Positions 8,463-21,014 of a stretch of 30,020 bases of DNA are shown piece after piece. The DNA is from Zarea fungicola. Its lineage: Eukaryota; Ascomycota; Sordariomycetes; Hypocreales; Cordycipitaceae. Location of the stretch: the NCBI GenBank assembly GCA_900169235.1, contig FWCC01000156.1, positions 1 to 30,020 of the forward strand, read 5' to 3'. Position numbers and translations under genes: made by a program. Each line of letters begins with the position of its first letter. Within the stretch, counting starts at the first letter, position 1. Under the pieces are notes generated by a model. The model did not search any database, had not been told where the DNA came from, and worked only from the letters and a program-made list of their open reading frames with translations.

Positions 8463-11400
8463 ATGAATTTACTCGTATTCGGACCGCAAGCTTTGAGCTT
8501 GGACGAAGCATCTTTCGATACTATCCATTCTGACTTGCCTGACTGGATTATCGATCAATTGGATGGCTTGCCGGCCGTGCTTGAGGCAGCAGTTGCTGCA
8601 GTCGGCGGCTCTGACTTGAAGAAGGAGGCCCTGGTCGCAACACTTGCAGCTTTCTCATCTGGAAATATCTCATTTCCGCTGCCTAACATTCTTTTATCTC
8701 CTTTGGTCGTGGCTACCCATTTGCACCAATACACCAAATATCTGAAGAATCGATTTCCTTCTCTTTCAGATGACGAAACCATTCCACTACAGGGGAAGGC
8801 AGTGGGGCTTTGTACGGGAAGTCTGAGTGAGGCCGTGTTAGTGTCGTCGCCAACATTGAAGGATATCCGAGCGAACGGCGCAAAGGCAATTACTCTAGCT
8901 ATGCTAGCGGGCGCCATGGTCGATGCTTCGGACGCCGCTTCATCTGTTACCGTTTCGTGGCATGCGTCTACTCAGGATGTCAACCAGATTGTTTCCCAGT
9001 TTCCAGATGTAAGTAATCGTCTGCCAGCCCTGATGTCTAGCGAACAAGAAACTCACCATTGCTACTAGTCATACGTCTCTGTCATCGTTGATAAGCAGCG
9101 CGCTACCGTCACCTGCTCCAATACCTCTGTCGCAGATCTGCGCGGCGCTTTAGAGGCGGCGCACATGTTCACGTCAGATATTGCTCTCCAGGGTCGATTC
9201 CACTGGCCACGACACGATATCACGAAGCTTCTCAAGTTTGCACAGGACCATTTGGCTTTCACTCAAGGCAAAAGCCTTATTGCGCCCGGAACCTTGCTTT
9301 GCAACGATTTGGATCAATCGCTGGAAGAGAAAGCTCTTAGGTCCATCTTGGTAGACAAAGCAGAGTGGTTCTCGCAGTTTCAATCCGCGGTTGCAGGAGA
9401 GGGTGTGCAAGTGACCGTCTTTGGACCTGAACGCTGCATTCCACCTTCAATAGCACGCATGCTTGGGAGTAATACATCCCACTTTGATGCTAAGAGCAAC
9501 TCAAACAGCACGGGCGAGGGAGTTGCAGTTGTGGGCATGGCTATTCATGCTCCTGGCTCGAGCGACTTGCTTGGATTTTGGGATACAGTCGCCGCTGGCA
9601 AGTCCCAGCATCGAGAATTGCCTAAAGAGAGATTTGCCACCATGAAGACGCCCTGGAGAACACCAGAGCCTGGCCGAAAGTGGTATGGAAACTTCATTGA
9701 CGACTATGACTGCTTTGACCACAAATTCTTCCGTAAAAGTCCTCGCGAGAGCGCTTCCACGGACCCCCAACACAGAATAGCCCTACAAGTGGCCTACCAA
9801 GCCTTGGAGCAAGCTGGATACTTCTCAAAAGAGAATGACTCACATGTTGGATGTTACATGGGTTTTGGTAATTCTGACTACGAGGAGCACGTTGCCTGCC
9901 ATCCTGCTAATGCCTTCTCGGCTACTGGCGTGCTCAAGGCTTTTCTACCTGGTCGCATCAGTCACTTCTTTGGCTGGACAGGGCCAAGCATGTCTTTTGA
10001 TACAGCCTGCTCCTCAAGCTCAGTGGCCATCCATCATGCTTGCCGAGCTATTCTTACTGGCGATTGCTCAGCTGCACTGGCTGGAGGCTCGAACTTGGTT
10101 TTGAGCCCTAATATGTACCACAACCTAGCCGGCGCCTCATTTCTCAGCCCAACAGGACAGTGCAAGTCTTTTGATATTAGCGCTGATGGATATTGTCGAG
10201 GCGAGGCTGCTGGCGTGGTTTACTTGAAGAAGTACTCCAAGGCAGTGGCAGATGGCGACCAGATCCTTGGTGTTATTGCCGGTTCATGCGTCTATCAAAA
10301 CCAGAACTGTACCCCAATAACGGTGCCAAACGAGCCCTCTCTTAGGTCCTTATTCATAGATGTCTTGGAGAGAGCCAAGTTGAAACCCCATGATATCTCA
10401 GTGGTCGAGGCCCACGGAACGGGTACTCAAGTCGGCGATCCGGCTGAGGTCAGTGGCATCAGATCTGTATTTGGTGGTTTGCAAAAAAGCAGTCAGCCTC
10501 TGTCCTTGATATCATCCAAGGGGCTTGTGGGACATTCAGAAACTGCATCAGGAGTCGTGTCTCTCATTAAGTTGCTCTTGATGATGAACCAGCACACCAT
10601 CCCGCCACAGGCTTCTTTCACGAAGCTGAATCCCGCTCTGAATATCCACACGTCAGACAATATCGCCGTCCCTACTACTTCCAAGAAATGGAACCATAAG
10701 TTCAAGGCTGCTCTGATTAACAATTACGGTGCCTCTGGATCTAACGCTTCAATGGTGGTTACGCAGGCTCCAGGCAGGCCCAGAAACTCAACAGAAATCA
10801 TGCTGAAAGAAAAAGTTCCCTTCTGGTTTTCTGGCTTTGATGACGCAAGTCTCAAGAGATATATTACCCAATTCCGAAAATTTGTGAGAGACCGGTCTTA
10901 TTCTGTCTCTGAACTCTCTCAACAGCTTGCGATACAATCTAACCGTACACTTCAACGAGCTTTCATTCTGAATGCTTCATCCATTGCTGAGCTAGATCAA
11001 AAACTGAGGGCTTTTGAGAGTGGCGAAATTTCGAGCATTTCAGTTCCCGACGCTATCAGCAGGCCAATCATCTTAGTCTTTGGAGGTCAAGTGTCTGATT
11101 TCGTTGGTCTTAACAAAGAGGTCTTTCCGTTGCTTCAATCTCACATCCAAGCTGTCGATAAGTTAGCTGGTGAAAGAGGTTTCCCCCCTATCTTGCCTAC
11201 AGCTATTTTCCAGACAAAACCAATCGAAGATGTGGTTCAGCTACAGCTCTGCCTTTTTGCCCTTCAGTTTGCCGCAGCAAAGACTTGGTTGGATTGTGGT
11301 GCTGTCAATAAGGTTGTTTCGGTTATCGGTCACAGTTTTGGAGAACTGAGTGCGTTGTGTATTTCTGGCGTGCTGTCTCTTGAAGATGCGGTTACAATTA

Positions 11401-14400
11401 TTGGAGGAAGGGCTAGGGTGATTCGAGACAAATGGACGTCCGACAAAGGCTCAATGCTCGCAGTCGAGTGCTCTCAAGCCGACGCTGAGAGTCTGGGGCT
11501 TTCTGTTGCCTGTTGCAATACTCCCAAAAGCTTTACTCTTGCAGGATCTTCCGCCGACATCGATGCCGCTTTCACAACAGCTAATCTGAAAGGTATCAAA
11601 GCTAAGAAGCTCAATGTTACCCATGCTTTCCACTCGGCCTTTGCCGATGAGCTTAAACCTCTCCTTGACGAGTTAAGCGAAACCGTAAAAATGAATCCGC
11701 CATCAATCCCAATCGAAAGATCAACGGAAATTTCGTCTTCCTCTTTTGAGAAGCATTTCCTAGCCAACCACCTGAGAAATCCAGTCTATTTCAGCCATGC
11801 AGTTAAACGCCTGAACGCTAAATATCCCCATGCTATCTGGATTGAGTGCGGTTCCAACTCCACGGCGCCAAGTATGGCATCACACTGTGTTCAATCCAGC
11901 AATGCACATTTTCAGGCTATCAATATTACATCAGACAATACGCTCTGTAATGCTACAACTCAGCTTTGGAGGCAAGGTTTAAACGTTAAATTCTGGAATC
12001 ATCGTCATGTCGGTGGTACCGCAGTCATATTGCCTGCATACCAATTTGACAAGTCTCGTCACCTCATGGAGCTTACCTTGCCTGCTCCTGAAGTTCGGAT
12101 CGCAGAACAAGTTAAAAGCGACATCATTAAAGGACCAACTACTCTAACATCAGCCAGCGGCGTGAAAGATGGCAAATCCTGCTTCATCGTTAACACGTCA
12201 TTGACTAGATATAAGCAAAATGTCTTTCCACACGTCATGACCAACACCTTGCCTGTATGTCCTGGCTTGTATCAGCTAGAGGTGGTTTTGGATGCTTTCA
12301 TGTCCATCCAGGAGACCTTCAACAATGAGAAATACGTTCCAGAGTTTCGCGATATCCAGTACTTCAATCCTGTAATATTGGCGGACGATATTCATCTCTC
12401 TGTCGAGATTGATTGTCAGACACCATCAGGCTATTGGAGCTGGAGAATTACGTCGACGAATACAAGTGGCCGTCAGCTACACCACACTTCTGGCAAGCTA
12501 CTTATTGTTCAGTCGTCAACCCAAGATGCAGAAATCAGACGGATGTCTAGATACGGCGGGAAACGTCGCGCCACGGAACTTTTGAACAGTGCTGACGACA
12601 CCCTTGACATTTTGCAAGGCCGCAACATATATCGTGCATTCAGCCCCGTCATCGATTACAAAGACCATTATCGTCACCTGTCCAAAATTGTTGGAAAAAA
12701 CTATGAATCAGCTGGCAGGGTGGACAAAGTCGGTGACCGCCAGCATCTGGTTGACACTGTACTTAGCGACAACTTTTGCCAAGTGGCAGGCATTTTTGTC
12801 AATCTAATGACAAGCCAGCGCGATTTCAATGAAAGGGGAATTTTCATCTGCAATGGAATTGAGCGCTGGGTTCGATCGCCATTGCAATACACTGACAAAA
12901 CTTGGACTGTATATTCAGTTCACCACCTGAACGATGATGGTAATTATGTCAGTGATGTATTCGCCTATGGCGAGCAAGGTCTCTATGAGGCAGTCTTGGG
13001 GATTTCATATCTCAATACAAGCATTGCTGGGGTTCAAAAATTACTGAATCAACTTATATCCTCTTGTACAACAGTCGAAGAAGCCCGCCCTGCTGTCCCC
13101 CCAATGGGTCTGAACGGAGACGCTGCCATCTGCGAATGGGCATCTTCACAAACTCTCAATACAATTCAAGCGCAGCCTACTCTTACCAATGGAATTCGTA
13201 ATGGCTTCACGAATGGCAACACTCACGGGGAGGAGCATCAGTCAGCTGGTGCTGCTTCCAAGTCTCGAAGCAAAACGTCCAAGGTTGATGTCGTCGGAAA
13301 GTGCCAAGACATACTCTGCAACCTCTGCGGCATTGAACGCAACGAGATTGAGAGTGATTCTGACCTGGTTGAGCTAGGCATTGACTCGCTCATGAGCATG
13401 GAACTTACTCGTGAAGTGAAGGGTGTTTTCAACATAGATCTGGAGACGGATCATCTGATGGCTATGACGGACTTCCAAAGTTTTGTCGATTGTATTCGCG
13501 TCTTTCTCGGCAATCTTAACCAGGAAGAGGCAACTGCTAATGGTCACGTTGATTCGTCTAAAAATGGCCTCAGCAATGGATACAGCAATGGACACAAAAG
13601 CAGCAATGAGTCCTACGGCAACAGTAATGAAATCAACAGACTTGATCATGCTGAAACAGAGCTCTCTGCTCAGCTCATCCGCTCCACGTTTGCCGACATC
13701 AAGGCTCGAACTGATGACTTCATCTTCAAAGGTCATCTTGGAAGCTACTATGACCAAGTAATGCCTCGCTCCACCGAGATTTGCATTGTCTATTCCATCA
13801 ATGCGCTGGAGGAACTGGGCTGCCCCATAAAATCTGCACAGCCGGGACAAGTCCTACAGAGGGTTCAGCATCTACCAAAACACAAGCAGCAGATGGATTT
13901 AATGTACGATATGATTGCGACTTATGGCAAGATCATCGAAATCCACCCTGATGGTACCATAACGCGCACATCCGTCCCACTGCCACCACAGCCGGTCGAT
14001 CGGTTGGTAGACGACCTCGTTCGCGACGAGCCTATTCACGAAGCGGAACACAAGCTAACACGCATAATTGGGCCTTCCTTCGCAAACTGTCTCAGAGGAA
14101 AGCAAGAAGGAATCCAAATTATTTTCGGTACGGCCGAGGGAAAGCGAGTTGTTTCGGACGTTTACGCAAAGTCGCCAATTAACAGGATCTGGATCACTCA
14201 AGCCGCTGCCTTCCTTGAAGAATTACTTGCCAAGCTGCCTAGAGATGGACAACCGATCAAAATACTAGAAATGGGAGCCGGCACTTGTGGTACTACGTCT
14301 CAGATCATTCCACTTCTGGAGAGCTTGAATGTGCCCTACAAGTATACGATGACCGACCTGTCATCTTCCCTTGTGGCTGCCGCAAGGAGACGATTCAAAG

Positions 14401-16007
14401 GCAACCAAAACATGGAATTTGCGACCTTTGACATTGAGAAAGATCCCGAGGCTAAGTTTATTGGCAGTCAGCATATTATTCTCGCAACAAACTGCGTCCA
14501 CGCTACTCGCAACCTGAGAGTTTCCTGCAGCAACATCGAAAAAGTGTTGAGACCTGATGGCTTCTTGTTACTTTTGGAGATGACCGAACAGGTCCCCTGG
14601 GTTGATTTCATCTTTGGCCTGGTGGAGGGTTGGTGGCTATTTGAGGATGATCGCAAGCACGCCTTGAACCCTGTTGAGCATTGGAAAAAGGTTCTAGGTG
14701 AAGTCGGCTTTGACTTCTGCGATTGGACAGCCGGAGACAGGCCTGAAGCAAACCTACAGCGACTAATCATCGCACAAAAGTACGCCAATCCCCCCCGTGA
14801 TGCAGTACCACTTGTTTCGTCATCGCCTCCGTTTCCGGCAAACCATGTACTGATTGATACAGGTCGGCGTCAGAAAATTGCTAGTTTAGTGCGCAAGTAT
14901 TCACACTCTTTTGTGCCACTACATCGTCATCATCCACTACCTGCTCATGACAGCAAGAAGAAAACCGTGCTGGTCACTGGAGCCACCGGAAGCTTGGGTT
15001 CTCATATAGTTGCTGAGGCTGTTACTCGAGGCTATCAAGTAATCTGCATTAATCGGCCGAGCGTAGTCGATGTTTCAAAGCGCCAGGCCGCGGCTTTCGA
15101 GCGAGGGAACTTGCATCCTGAGAGGTCTTCAATCACTATTGTTGAAACAGATACTTCGAAGCCGCTGTTGGGATTTACACTAGACGAATACATCATTCTT
15201 ACCGAGAAGGTAACTCACATCGTTCACAATGCTTGGCCTATGAGTCTAACTCGCAAGCTTGACGCTTACGAGACACAATTCCGCGTCATGCGCAATTTGA
15301 TAGACTTGGCGAACAAATCCAGTGCTATGCTGCAGTTTATCTCGTCTATAGGAGTTGTGGGCAAAAACTCGTCGTTAACTTTTGAAGAACCTGCCAAAGT
15401 TGAATCAGTTCTTGCCGTGGGGTACGCAGAGGCAAAGCTCGTTTGTGAGAGGATGCTGCATGAGACACTAGGGAAACCTAGCATGTCAGTCCGGTTTGGT
15501 CAGATTGCCGGCTCAACCGTCAACGGCTACTGGAATACAGTAGAGCATCTCGCATCCATGGTTAAATCATCGCAAGCAGTTGGTGCCTGGCCGGATCTCC
15601 AGGGTACCCTTGCATGGCTTCCGGTTGGTGAGGCCGCATCGGTGCTTCTCGACTTACTTGATGCTACTTCCAATTTGCATGAGATTTACCATGTTGAGGG
15701 TCCTCGTCAGCCATGGTCAGATTTGAACTCAGTAATATGCGCTGATCTAGGCTTCAGTAGCCCGGTACCATACACGAGTTGGTTGCAAAAAGTTGAAGTA
15801 CAGGCCGGAGACTTCTCTGAGAATCCAGCTGCTCAGCTACTGTGGTTTTTTGAGACTGAATTTGAGAGGATGGATTGTGGTGAACTGATTTTAGATACTG
15901 GGAAGAGTCTCCAGCATTCCAAGACATTGAGAGATGCCTGCGTTATTAACGACAAGTTGATGCGCACGTACATGTCATATTGGCGCAGGGTAAAGTTTTT
16001 AATGTGA
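8463..16007 (+). CDS. citS: Non-reducing polyketide synthase SAT-KS-AT-PT-ACP-CMeT-R, CitS-like
   Basis: This iterative synthase builds the methylated aromatic keto-aldehyde precursor of citrinin. Two exons, 8463-9008 and 9069-16007, give 2494 residues; the 60-bp intron (GTAAGT..TAG) is in phase 0. Domains in order: SAT about 1-330 (C117 in GLCTGS, H227 in GRFHW); KS about 333-750 (C496 in DTACSSS, H631, H671); AT about 850-1165 (S938 in GHSFG, H1037); PT about 1200-1505 (H1237, D1416 in DNFCQVAG); one ACP about 1587-1662 (S1622 in LGIDSLMS); C-methyltransferase about 1714-2084 (glycine-rich LEMGAGTCGT at 1915-1924); terminal reductase about 2146-2484 (TGATGSLG; Y2301 and K2305 in YAEAK). Asn/Gly-rich linkers flank the ACP. 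Ending in R rather than TE predicts NADPH-dependent aldehyde release. All catalytic residues I looked for are present. The upstream TTG frame is not a start; ATG 8463 opens the SAT sequence. Confidence 0.95.
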
Positions 16008-16067
16008 GCATAATTGATAGATTTGCCACACAATTAAATTTTAGCTAAAGATACTTCTTTATTATTT

Positions 16068-16073
16068 AATAAA
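16068..16073 (+). terminator. Likely polyadenylation signal of citS
   Basis: A canonical AATAAA lies 61 bp after the citS stop codon in AT-rich sequence, a usual distance for fungal 3' end formation. Confidence 0.45.
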
Positions 16074-16641
16074 CTTTCCCGATACTGTTTTTTATATTGG
16101 TCGACGAGGGCTATTCAGTTCCTTGGGTTGTGTTGTTGGTACGAGTACAAGAGGGGTCTTGGTAACAGCTACAGTTGCATGGGCTGAGTGTCACTTCCTT
16201 CGCTTCCTCTGCTCAATTGATCAGGGAATGCTGGCCTCTGATTGCCTTATTCTGCCTTTGTGTAGAACTATGACACGTTTAAGAGTTTATGGACGAAGCA
16301 CAGCTAGATGTTCTACATTATGACCAATACAAGCCGTAATTCTTACACTCAAAATGGTACTGTGATATTGCATGGACCTTTGACAACCTTGTGATTCCAA
16401 CACTACGAATTGGTCTCTCAACAGGTATGGCATTGGTAACTTGATGATATTCAAAATTTAGCTACTAGAGGGGGAGGAATTCCTCCTCTGTATATGGTAT
16501 ATAGTAACTGTTATGACCTGACTTCTTGTATCCGTGACAGGCTGCCGTCGTCGGTGAAGGTGCTGACTTACGGCGACCTGCAGCCGCCATCAGGCTTCCA
16601 CAGATACGTTCTTGATCAGTCACGTCAACGGGCACAGCAGT
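16074..16641. other. Convergent intergenic region between citS and the MFS gene
   Basis: These 568 bp separate the 3' ends of two genes that point at each other. Only short frames are present (for example 16123-16323) and none resembles a family I know. I see no element or RNA here. Confidence 0.5.
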
Positions 16642-18261
16642 CTACAACTTTGGAGTAAACTTGCTAAGTGCGCGAATCCTTGCACCATAAAAGTAAAACA
16701 AGACCGGAATCGGAACCATAGCTAAGCTGAGGAAACCCAACAACGATGTTGCCCAAGCGACTCCAAGCCTGTGATACATGATACTGGCGAACAAAGGAAA
16801 TGTAGCTCCAACTGAGCTTCGAATGAGAGTGTTTCCCGAAATGGCCGAGTTGGCAAACATGAGATATACATCAATGATGTAATTAAGTCCTTGCATCCAA
16901 ATGATCAAGATACCCATTCCTATTGGTACACCAGCGCATGCCTGTGCCGCCCAGTGGATGCTAGGCTTGGAAGTCCATCCAAACCAAAATAGTCCCGCGG
17001 GCAGGAGGAAAGCAGCCAGCATCATGGGTGGCAGGCGAGCTTCAGGAACAACCCGGCCACCTGAGGCTTCAAGAGCGTTGACAAAGTATTTGCGCGTAGT
17101 GTAGGCAACAAAGATGCAGCCTAGAAAGACTCCAACCATGATCCCGACGAACGGCAGCGCAGCAATGCCAGCTGAATGCCAACCTCTAACTTCTCTGAAC
17201 GAAATAGGGTAGGCGGTGAAGAACAGATATAAAATACCGTAGATGAGCGAAATGTACATCGTCATACACATGAGAACTGGCTCGAGGACAAGCATCTGGA
17301 TAGGTCTGGTGATGTACTTGACAAAGATGTCCTTGAAGGTTGGCTTGGTCTTGTCGAGCTGCGATGTGTATGCCATATTTCCAGTAGATCTTCGCTTTGC
17401 TGCAGCACGCCTTTGAAGAAGAACGGGGTGATATGTTTCAGGAACAAGGGACCAGGATAGCAAACCAAAAGTCGTCGATGCAATGAGTGTGATCCATGCT
17501 GTCCATCGCCAGCCAAGATACGAGTCCACGATGAAGCCACCCCTACAACGCGATCATTAGTGATTGTCATCTTATGAAGGCAGGTTTGCGAGCCCCACAT
17601 ACAATATCGGTCCGAGTATGGGCCCGACAAAGGTCGCCGCCGAATAAATAGATATGGCTATGGCTCGATCGACAGGGCCCCAGAAGTCGGCGAGGGCACC
17701 ACCCACCACAGCCAGCGAAGAAGTACCAAAAAAGCCAATAAAAAAACGACAAATAAGAATAGTTTCAAGGTTCTTGGCGGTCGCTACCCCGATCTGGAAG
17801 AGTATGAAGACGAAGTACCCTGCGTAAAGAGGAAGCAATCGTCCGTAGAGTTCTGATAAAGGCCCCCAAATCAATGGCCCAATGCCAAGACCCTAACGAA
17901 TTATTAGATAAAGCTAGTCAAGGACATGAGGCACAAGGTCAAAACAAACCCAGACTGTTAGGCTGGTTCCCAAGGTTGTCACTTCGTTCGAAACATGGTA
18001 TTCCTCAGCTGTTATTGCGACTGCAGGGCTAAAGACGCTGCTGGAAAAAGTTACCCACACAGTAACAGATCCAAATACCAGAGTAATCAACCACTTTCTC
18101 GCTCGCGGCATGTTTTGTGGACAGTCTGGATCGTCAGGCCCATCCCAGCTGACCAGAATCTCAGCTGGCGCGGCTGAAGCAGATTCTACCATGATGGATG
18201 GATCGTTAATGTCGCTCCGATGGGACATTTCTTCATCCATGGACGGTTTTGGTTGAGACAT
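16642..18261 (-). CDS. Major facilitator superfamily exporter (CtnC/Mrr1-like)
   Basis: This is a predicted plasma-membrane drug:H+ antiporter of the DHA1 type, probably exporting the cluster product and giving self-protection. Proposed exons on the minus strand are 18261-17950, 17892-17603 and 17542-16642 (500 residues). Introns of 57 and 60 bp start GTTTGT and GTATGT and end TAG. The splices rebuild GLGIGPLIWGPLSELYGR, which carries the loop 2-3 signature, and GPILGPILGGFIVDSYLGWR. The cytosolic N-terminus (residues 1-57) is polar and ends in the typical SWDGPDDPDCPQNM string. About twelve hydrophobic segments follow, interrupted by a basic central loop near RRAAAKRRS. Length is standard. 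It shares strand and direction with the aldehyde dehydrogenase and VOC genes. The substrate is inferred from context only. Confidence 0.88.
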
Positions 18262-18669
18262 GGTGAATGAAGCTTTAAATTCAGGAATTTTCCAAGATTT
18301 CTCGACGGGCTGTTTAAGGGTGACTCAGTGGCAAATGGTTGCGATGAGGAAGAAATACAATTTAGAGCACATCAAACGCGTCGTATTGACTTAGCCTCTC
18401 TGCTGATCAAGATTACATGCATAATTCATGCAGCTAACATTTATCCCCGTTGCTGACCGGTGAAGTGTGGTGACTAAGGCCGATGCAAATGGCCAATAAG
18501 GAAGGCAGAAACAATACGCCGAATATGTACTCCGACACTTATCAAATCAAGCAAAACCTCGGAATACAGTATCGGTAATTCCTTCTCCATAGTTGATTGA
18601 TTTAAAATTCTTCTAATTACGAAGTATGGTAGAAATGATGCACACCGCTTTGCATCATATGACAAAATA
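18262..18669 (-). promoter_or_regulatory. Promoter region of the MFS gene / 3' flank of citD
   Basis: These 408 bp separate the end of the aldehyde dehydrogenase gene from the start of the transporter, both on the minus strand. The stretch must hold the transporter promoter. I see no strong TATA box or repeated motif and no gene. Confidence 0.4.
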
Positions 18670-20229
18670 TTATTCGTCGCATGTGTCAGTCGCTCCTCGC
18701 CATACCGGAATTATTCCTTGTCCTGTAGGGAAGCGAATGTTTTTGATGCGACTCCATTCCCGCAACGTCCCTACCCAATGTTCACGGCCGTTGCCGCTGC
18801 CTTTGACACCCCCAAATGGGGTTCCGACCAAAGCTCTAAAGTAGTTGTTGATCAGAACAACACCAACCTCCAGTCGTCTAGCCACGCGCAGTGCTCTCGG
18901 AAAGTCGGCCGTATACACACCAGCAAATAAGCCATAGTCTGAGTCATTTACCATGTTAATAACTCGTGACTCGTCTTCAAATGTTCCAATGCAAAGAACA
19001 GGTCCAAAGATTTCCTCTCTTGCTATTCTCATGGATGGCGTTACGTCCGAGAATACAGTCGGGGCTACGTAGAAGCCGTCACTAAGCGACACATCCGTAG
19101 GCAAGCTGCCCTCTGCAACCAACGTGGCTTTGTCATGGTCTCGCCCTTGTCTGATAAAATCCAATACTTGTTTGTACCGCTCCCTAGAGGCTATCGGGCC
19201 AACATGTGTAGACTCATCCAGACCGTTACCAGTTCGTAGCTGTTTGGTGGCAGCAGCAGCTCTCCTGACGAATTCCTCATACAGGTGCGAATGCACAAAG
19301 ACCCGGGAGGCAGCTGTGCACGCTTCTCCCTTGTTGAAAAATGCACCATCTATTGCATCTTTAACTACTGCATCCAAATCAGCATCCTCAAACACAATGA
19401 ATGCATTCTTGCCACCTAGCTCCAATGCAGTGCTTGTCAACGTTTGTGCCGCCGAACTTGCCACTTTGATGCCGGAAGCCGTGGAGCCAGTCAAAGACAC
19501 CATCTTCACCAGAGGATGGCGCACCAAACTGTCAGGTACATCTGGCCCGAGTCCAGGTACTGCTAAAAGAACATCTGGAGGGAAAACCGATTGCAAAATA
19601 TTGACAATTCGCATAGCTGTCAGAGGCGATTGCTCCCCAGGCTTGAGGACCATGGTATTTCCTGCGGCCAGACACGGCGCAACTTTGCCTGCGACATGCA
19701 CAGGTGGCCAATTAAATGGCAGAATAGCCGCACAAACCCCATGTGGTTCGTAGATGACGGCCGAGTAAATGTTCCCTTGATCGAAGAACTCGGAAGGTAG
19801 CTTGTCGGCAATGCTACCAAAGTAGCGAAATACACCCAATAGGACCATGATGTCGAATGAAGCATCTTTGTACGGTTTTCCATTCTCAAGGCAAAGCAAC
19901 AAGGTCAATTCTTCAGTATGTTTCTGCAGCTCATCGGCTGCTCTGAGTAGGTAGGTACATCTTTCCTGTCGAGATTTAAGTTGCCACAACTGGAAGGCTG
20001 CCTGTGAAGCTTCAACCGCGCTGGCCGTAGTTTCCGTGCTGCCAGCTTGGACAATGGTAATTGGCTTGCCAGTTGCCGGGTTTTCGACAACGAATTGTTG
20101 GGATGTGTCGGTACAAGAATATTCGTACGAGGTGACGTCGCTAAAACTCTCCAGGAGGCATGCTGCTTTGGCTTCCATCGCGCCTGTATTCGGGAACAAT
20201 AGTGTTTTGGGTTGCTGCATACACTGCAT
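18670..20229 (-). CDS. citD: NAD(P)-dependent aldehyde dehydrogenase, CitD-like
   Basis: This is a single-exon, 519-residue aldehyde dehydrogenase. In citrinin biosynthesis CitD oxidises the aldehyde made by CitC to the aromatic carboxylic acid. Family landmarks are in order: FNWP with the oxyanion asparagine N173, a cofactor-binding TGSTASG at about 247-253, the general base E270 in ELGGK, the catalytic thiol C304 in GEACTAASR, and EEIFGPV near 405-411 holding the cofactor-ribose glutamate. The C-terminal oligomerisation segment is present. The open frame begins one codon earlier at a TTG. I chose ATG 20229, and ATG 20220 would remove only three residues. There is no signal peptide, so it is cytosolic. 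On this strand CCAAT and a TATATAAG string occur 29-40 bp before the start, unusually close. Confidence 0.9.
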   Translation of the reverse strand: MQCMQQPKTLLFPNTGAMEAKAACLLESFSDVTSYEYSCTDTSQQFVVENPATGKPITIVQAGSTETTASAVEASQAAFQLWQLKSRQERCTYLLRAADELQKHTEELTLLLCLENGKPYKDASFDIMVLLGVFRYFGSIADKLPSEFFDQGNIYSAVIYEPHGVCAAILPFNWPPVHVAGKVAPCLAAGNTMVLKPGEQSPLTAMRIVNILQSVFPPDVLLAVPGLGPDVPDSLVRHPLVKMVSLTGSTASGIKVASSAAQTLTSTALELGGKNAFIVFEDADLDAVVKDAIDGAFFNKGEACTAASRVFVHSHLYEEFVRRAAAATKQLRTGNGLDESTHVGPIASRERYKQVLDFIRQGRDHDKATLVAEGSLPTDVSLSDGFYVAPTVFSDVTPSMRIAREEIFGPVLCIGTFEDESRVINMVNDSDYGLFAGVYTADFPRALRVARRLEVGVVLINNYFRALVGTPFGGVKGSGNGREHWVGTLREWSRIKNIRFPTGQGIIPVWRGATDTCDE

Positions 20230-20470
20230 CAATTTTTTTTAATACACTATTATGTTACTTATATATTGGAAGCTAGTAAGGGTGTAAGACACATCTTATT
20301 TATGGCCGGATGGAGTTTCGGAATATCTTTTTCTTCTGCTGACATGCATTTGAGAGGGTACAAAAACGGCCGTAAAGCGTTTTCCAATTTAGGTATTGTA
20401 GACTATTTACTATATAAAAATCTAAATTTTACCTCTTTAAGTGCTCTTTTAAAACACCAAATGCATTAGC

Positions 20471-21014
20471 TTACTTCTTATAAGTGTAAATTGCATGGCC
20501 GTTGCCCTCGCTGTCACTGAAGAACTGAAAGAAGCCCTTGTCGCCTTCGGGAATGACGTCAGTTACCTTCTGTCCACCATTTTTGACAATGGACTATTGT
20601 TTTTCCTAATGCTTTAGTATTTATTTGGGGCTTAGCTAGGCAGTACTGGAACCTTACCACGATCGCGGCTGCGATGTCATCAACGTAGAAGTACAGCTTG
20701 GAGGTGCCTTTAACAGTGGCCAGCTCGGCCTCTTCAACGCGGCGAAAAGCTCCTCCGATAGGCAAAACCCCACCAGAAACACTAAAGGTCAAAATCTTCT
20801 CAACGGGAATTCCCAACTGTGAGGGTGCTGACTGCCAGCCGAACACTGCAGCATAGAAGGCGGCAGCTGAACGAAGACGACGACAATAGGTAAGCAACAG
20901 CTCAGCTCGGAATATAGACACAGGGCAAAGCCAAGAGATGCACTCACCTCTAGCAGTATCCTTTACAGGGATTTCCAGACCAACTGGAGTGCCGTGGGGG
21001 GGGGCTGAAGACAT
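20471..21014 (-). CDS. Small glyoxalase-fold (VOC superfamily) protein, Mrl5-like
   Basis: This 132-residue protein is rebuilt from minus-strand exons 21014-20948, 20866-20658 and 20593-20471. Introns of 81 and 64 bp start GTGAGT and GTAAGG and end CAG and TAG. The splices restore a beta-alpha-beta-beta-beta glyoxalase/bleomycin-resistance fold: GLEIPVKDTARAAAFYAAVF at residues 13-32, a central GGVLPIGGAF strand pair, LYFYVDD, and a C-terminal FFSDSEGNGHAIY. VOC proteins bind metal and small electrophiles or act as isomerases or dioxygenases. From memory, a glyoxalase-like gene sits in Monascus citrinin clusters (mrl5) without a settled essential role. Reading straight through intron 1 gives a longer frame that loses the fold. 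It is divergent from citE across 493 bp. Confidence 0.85.
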
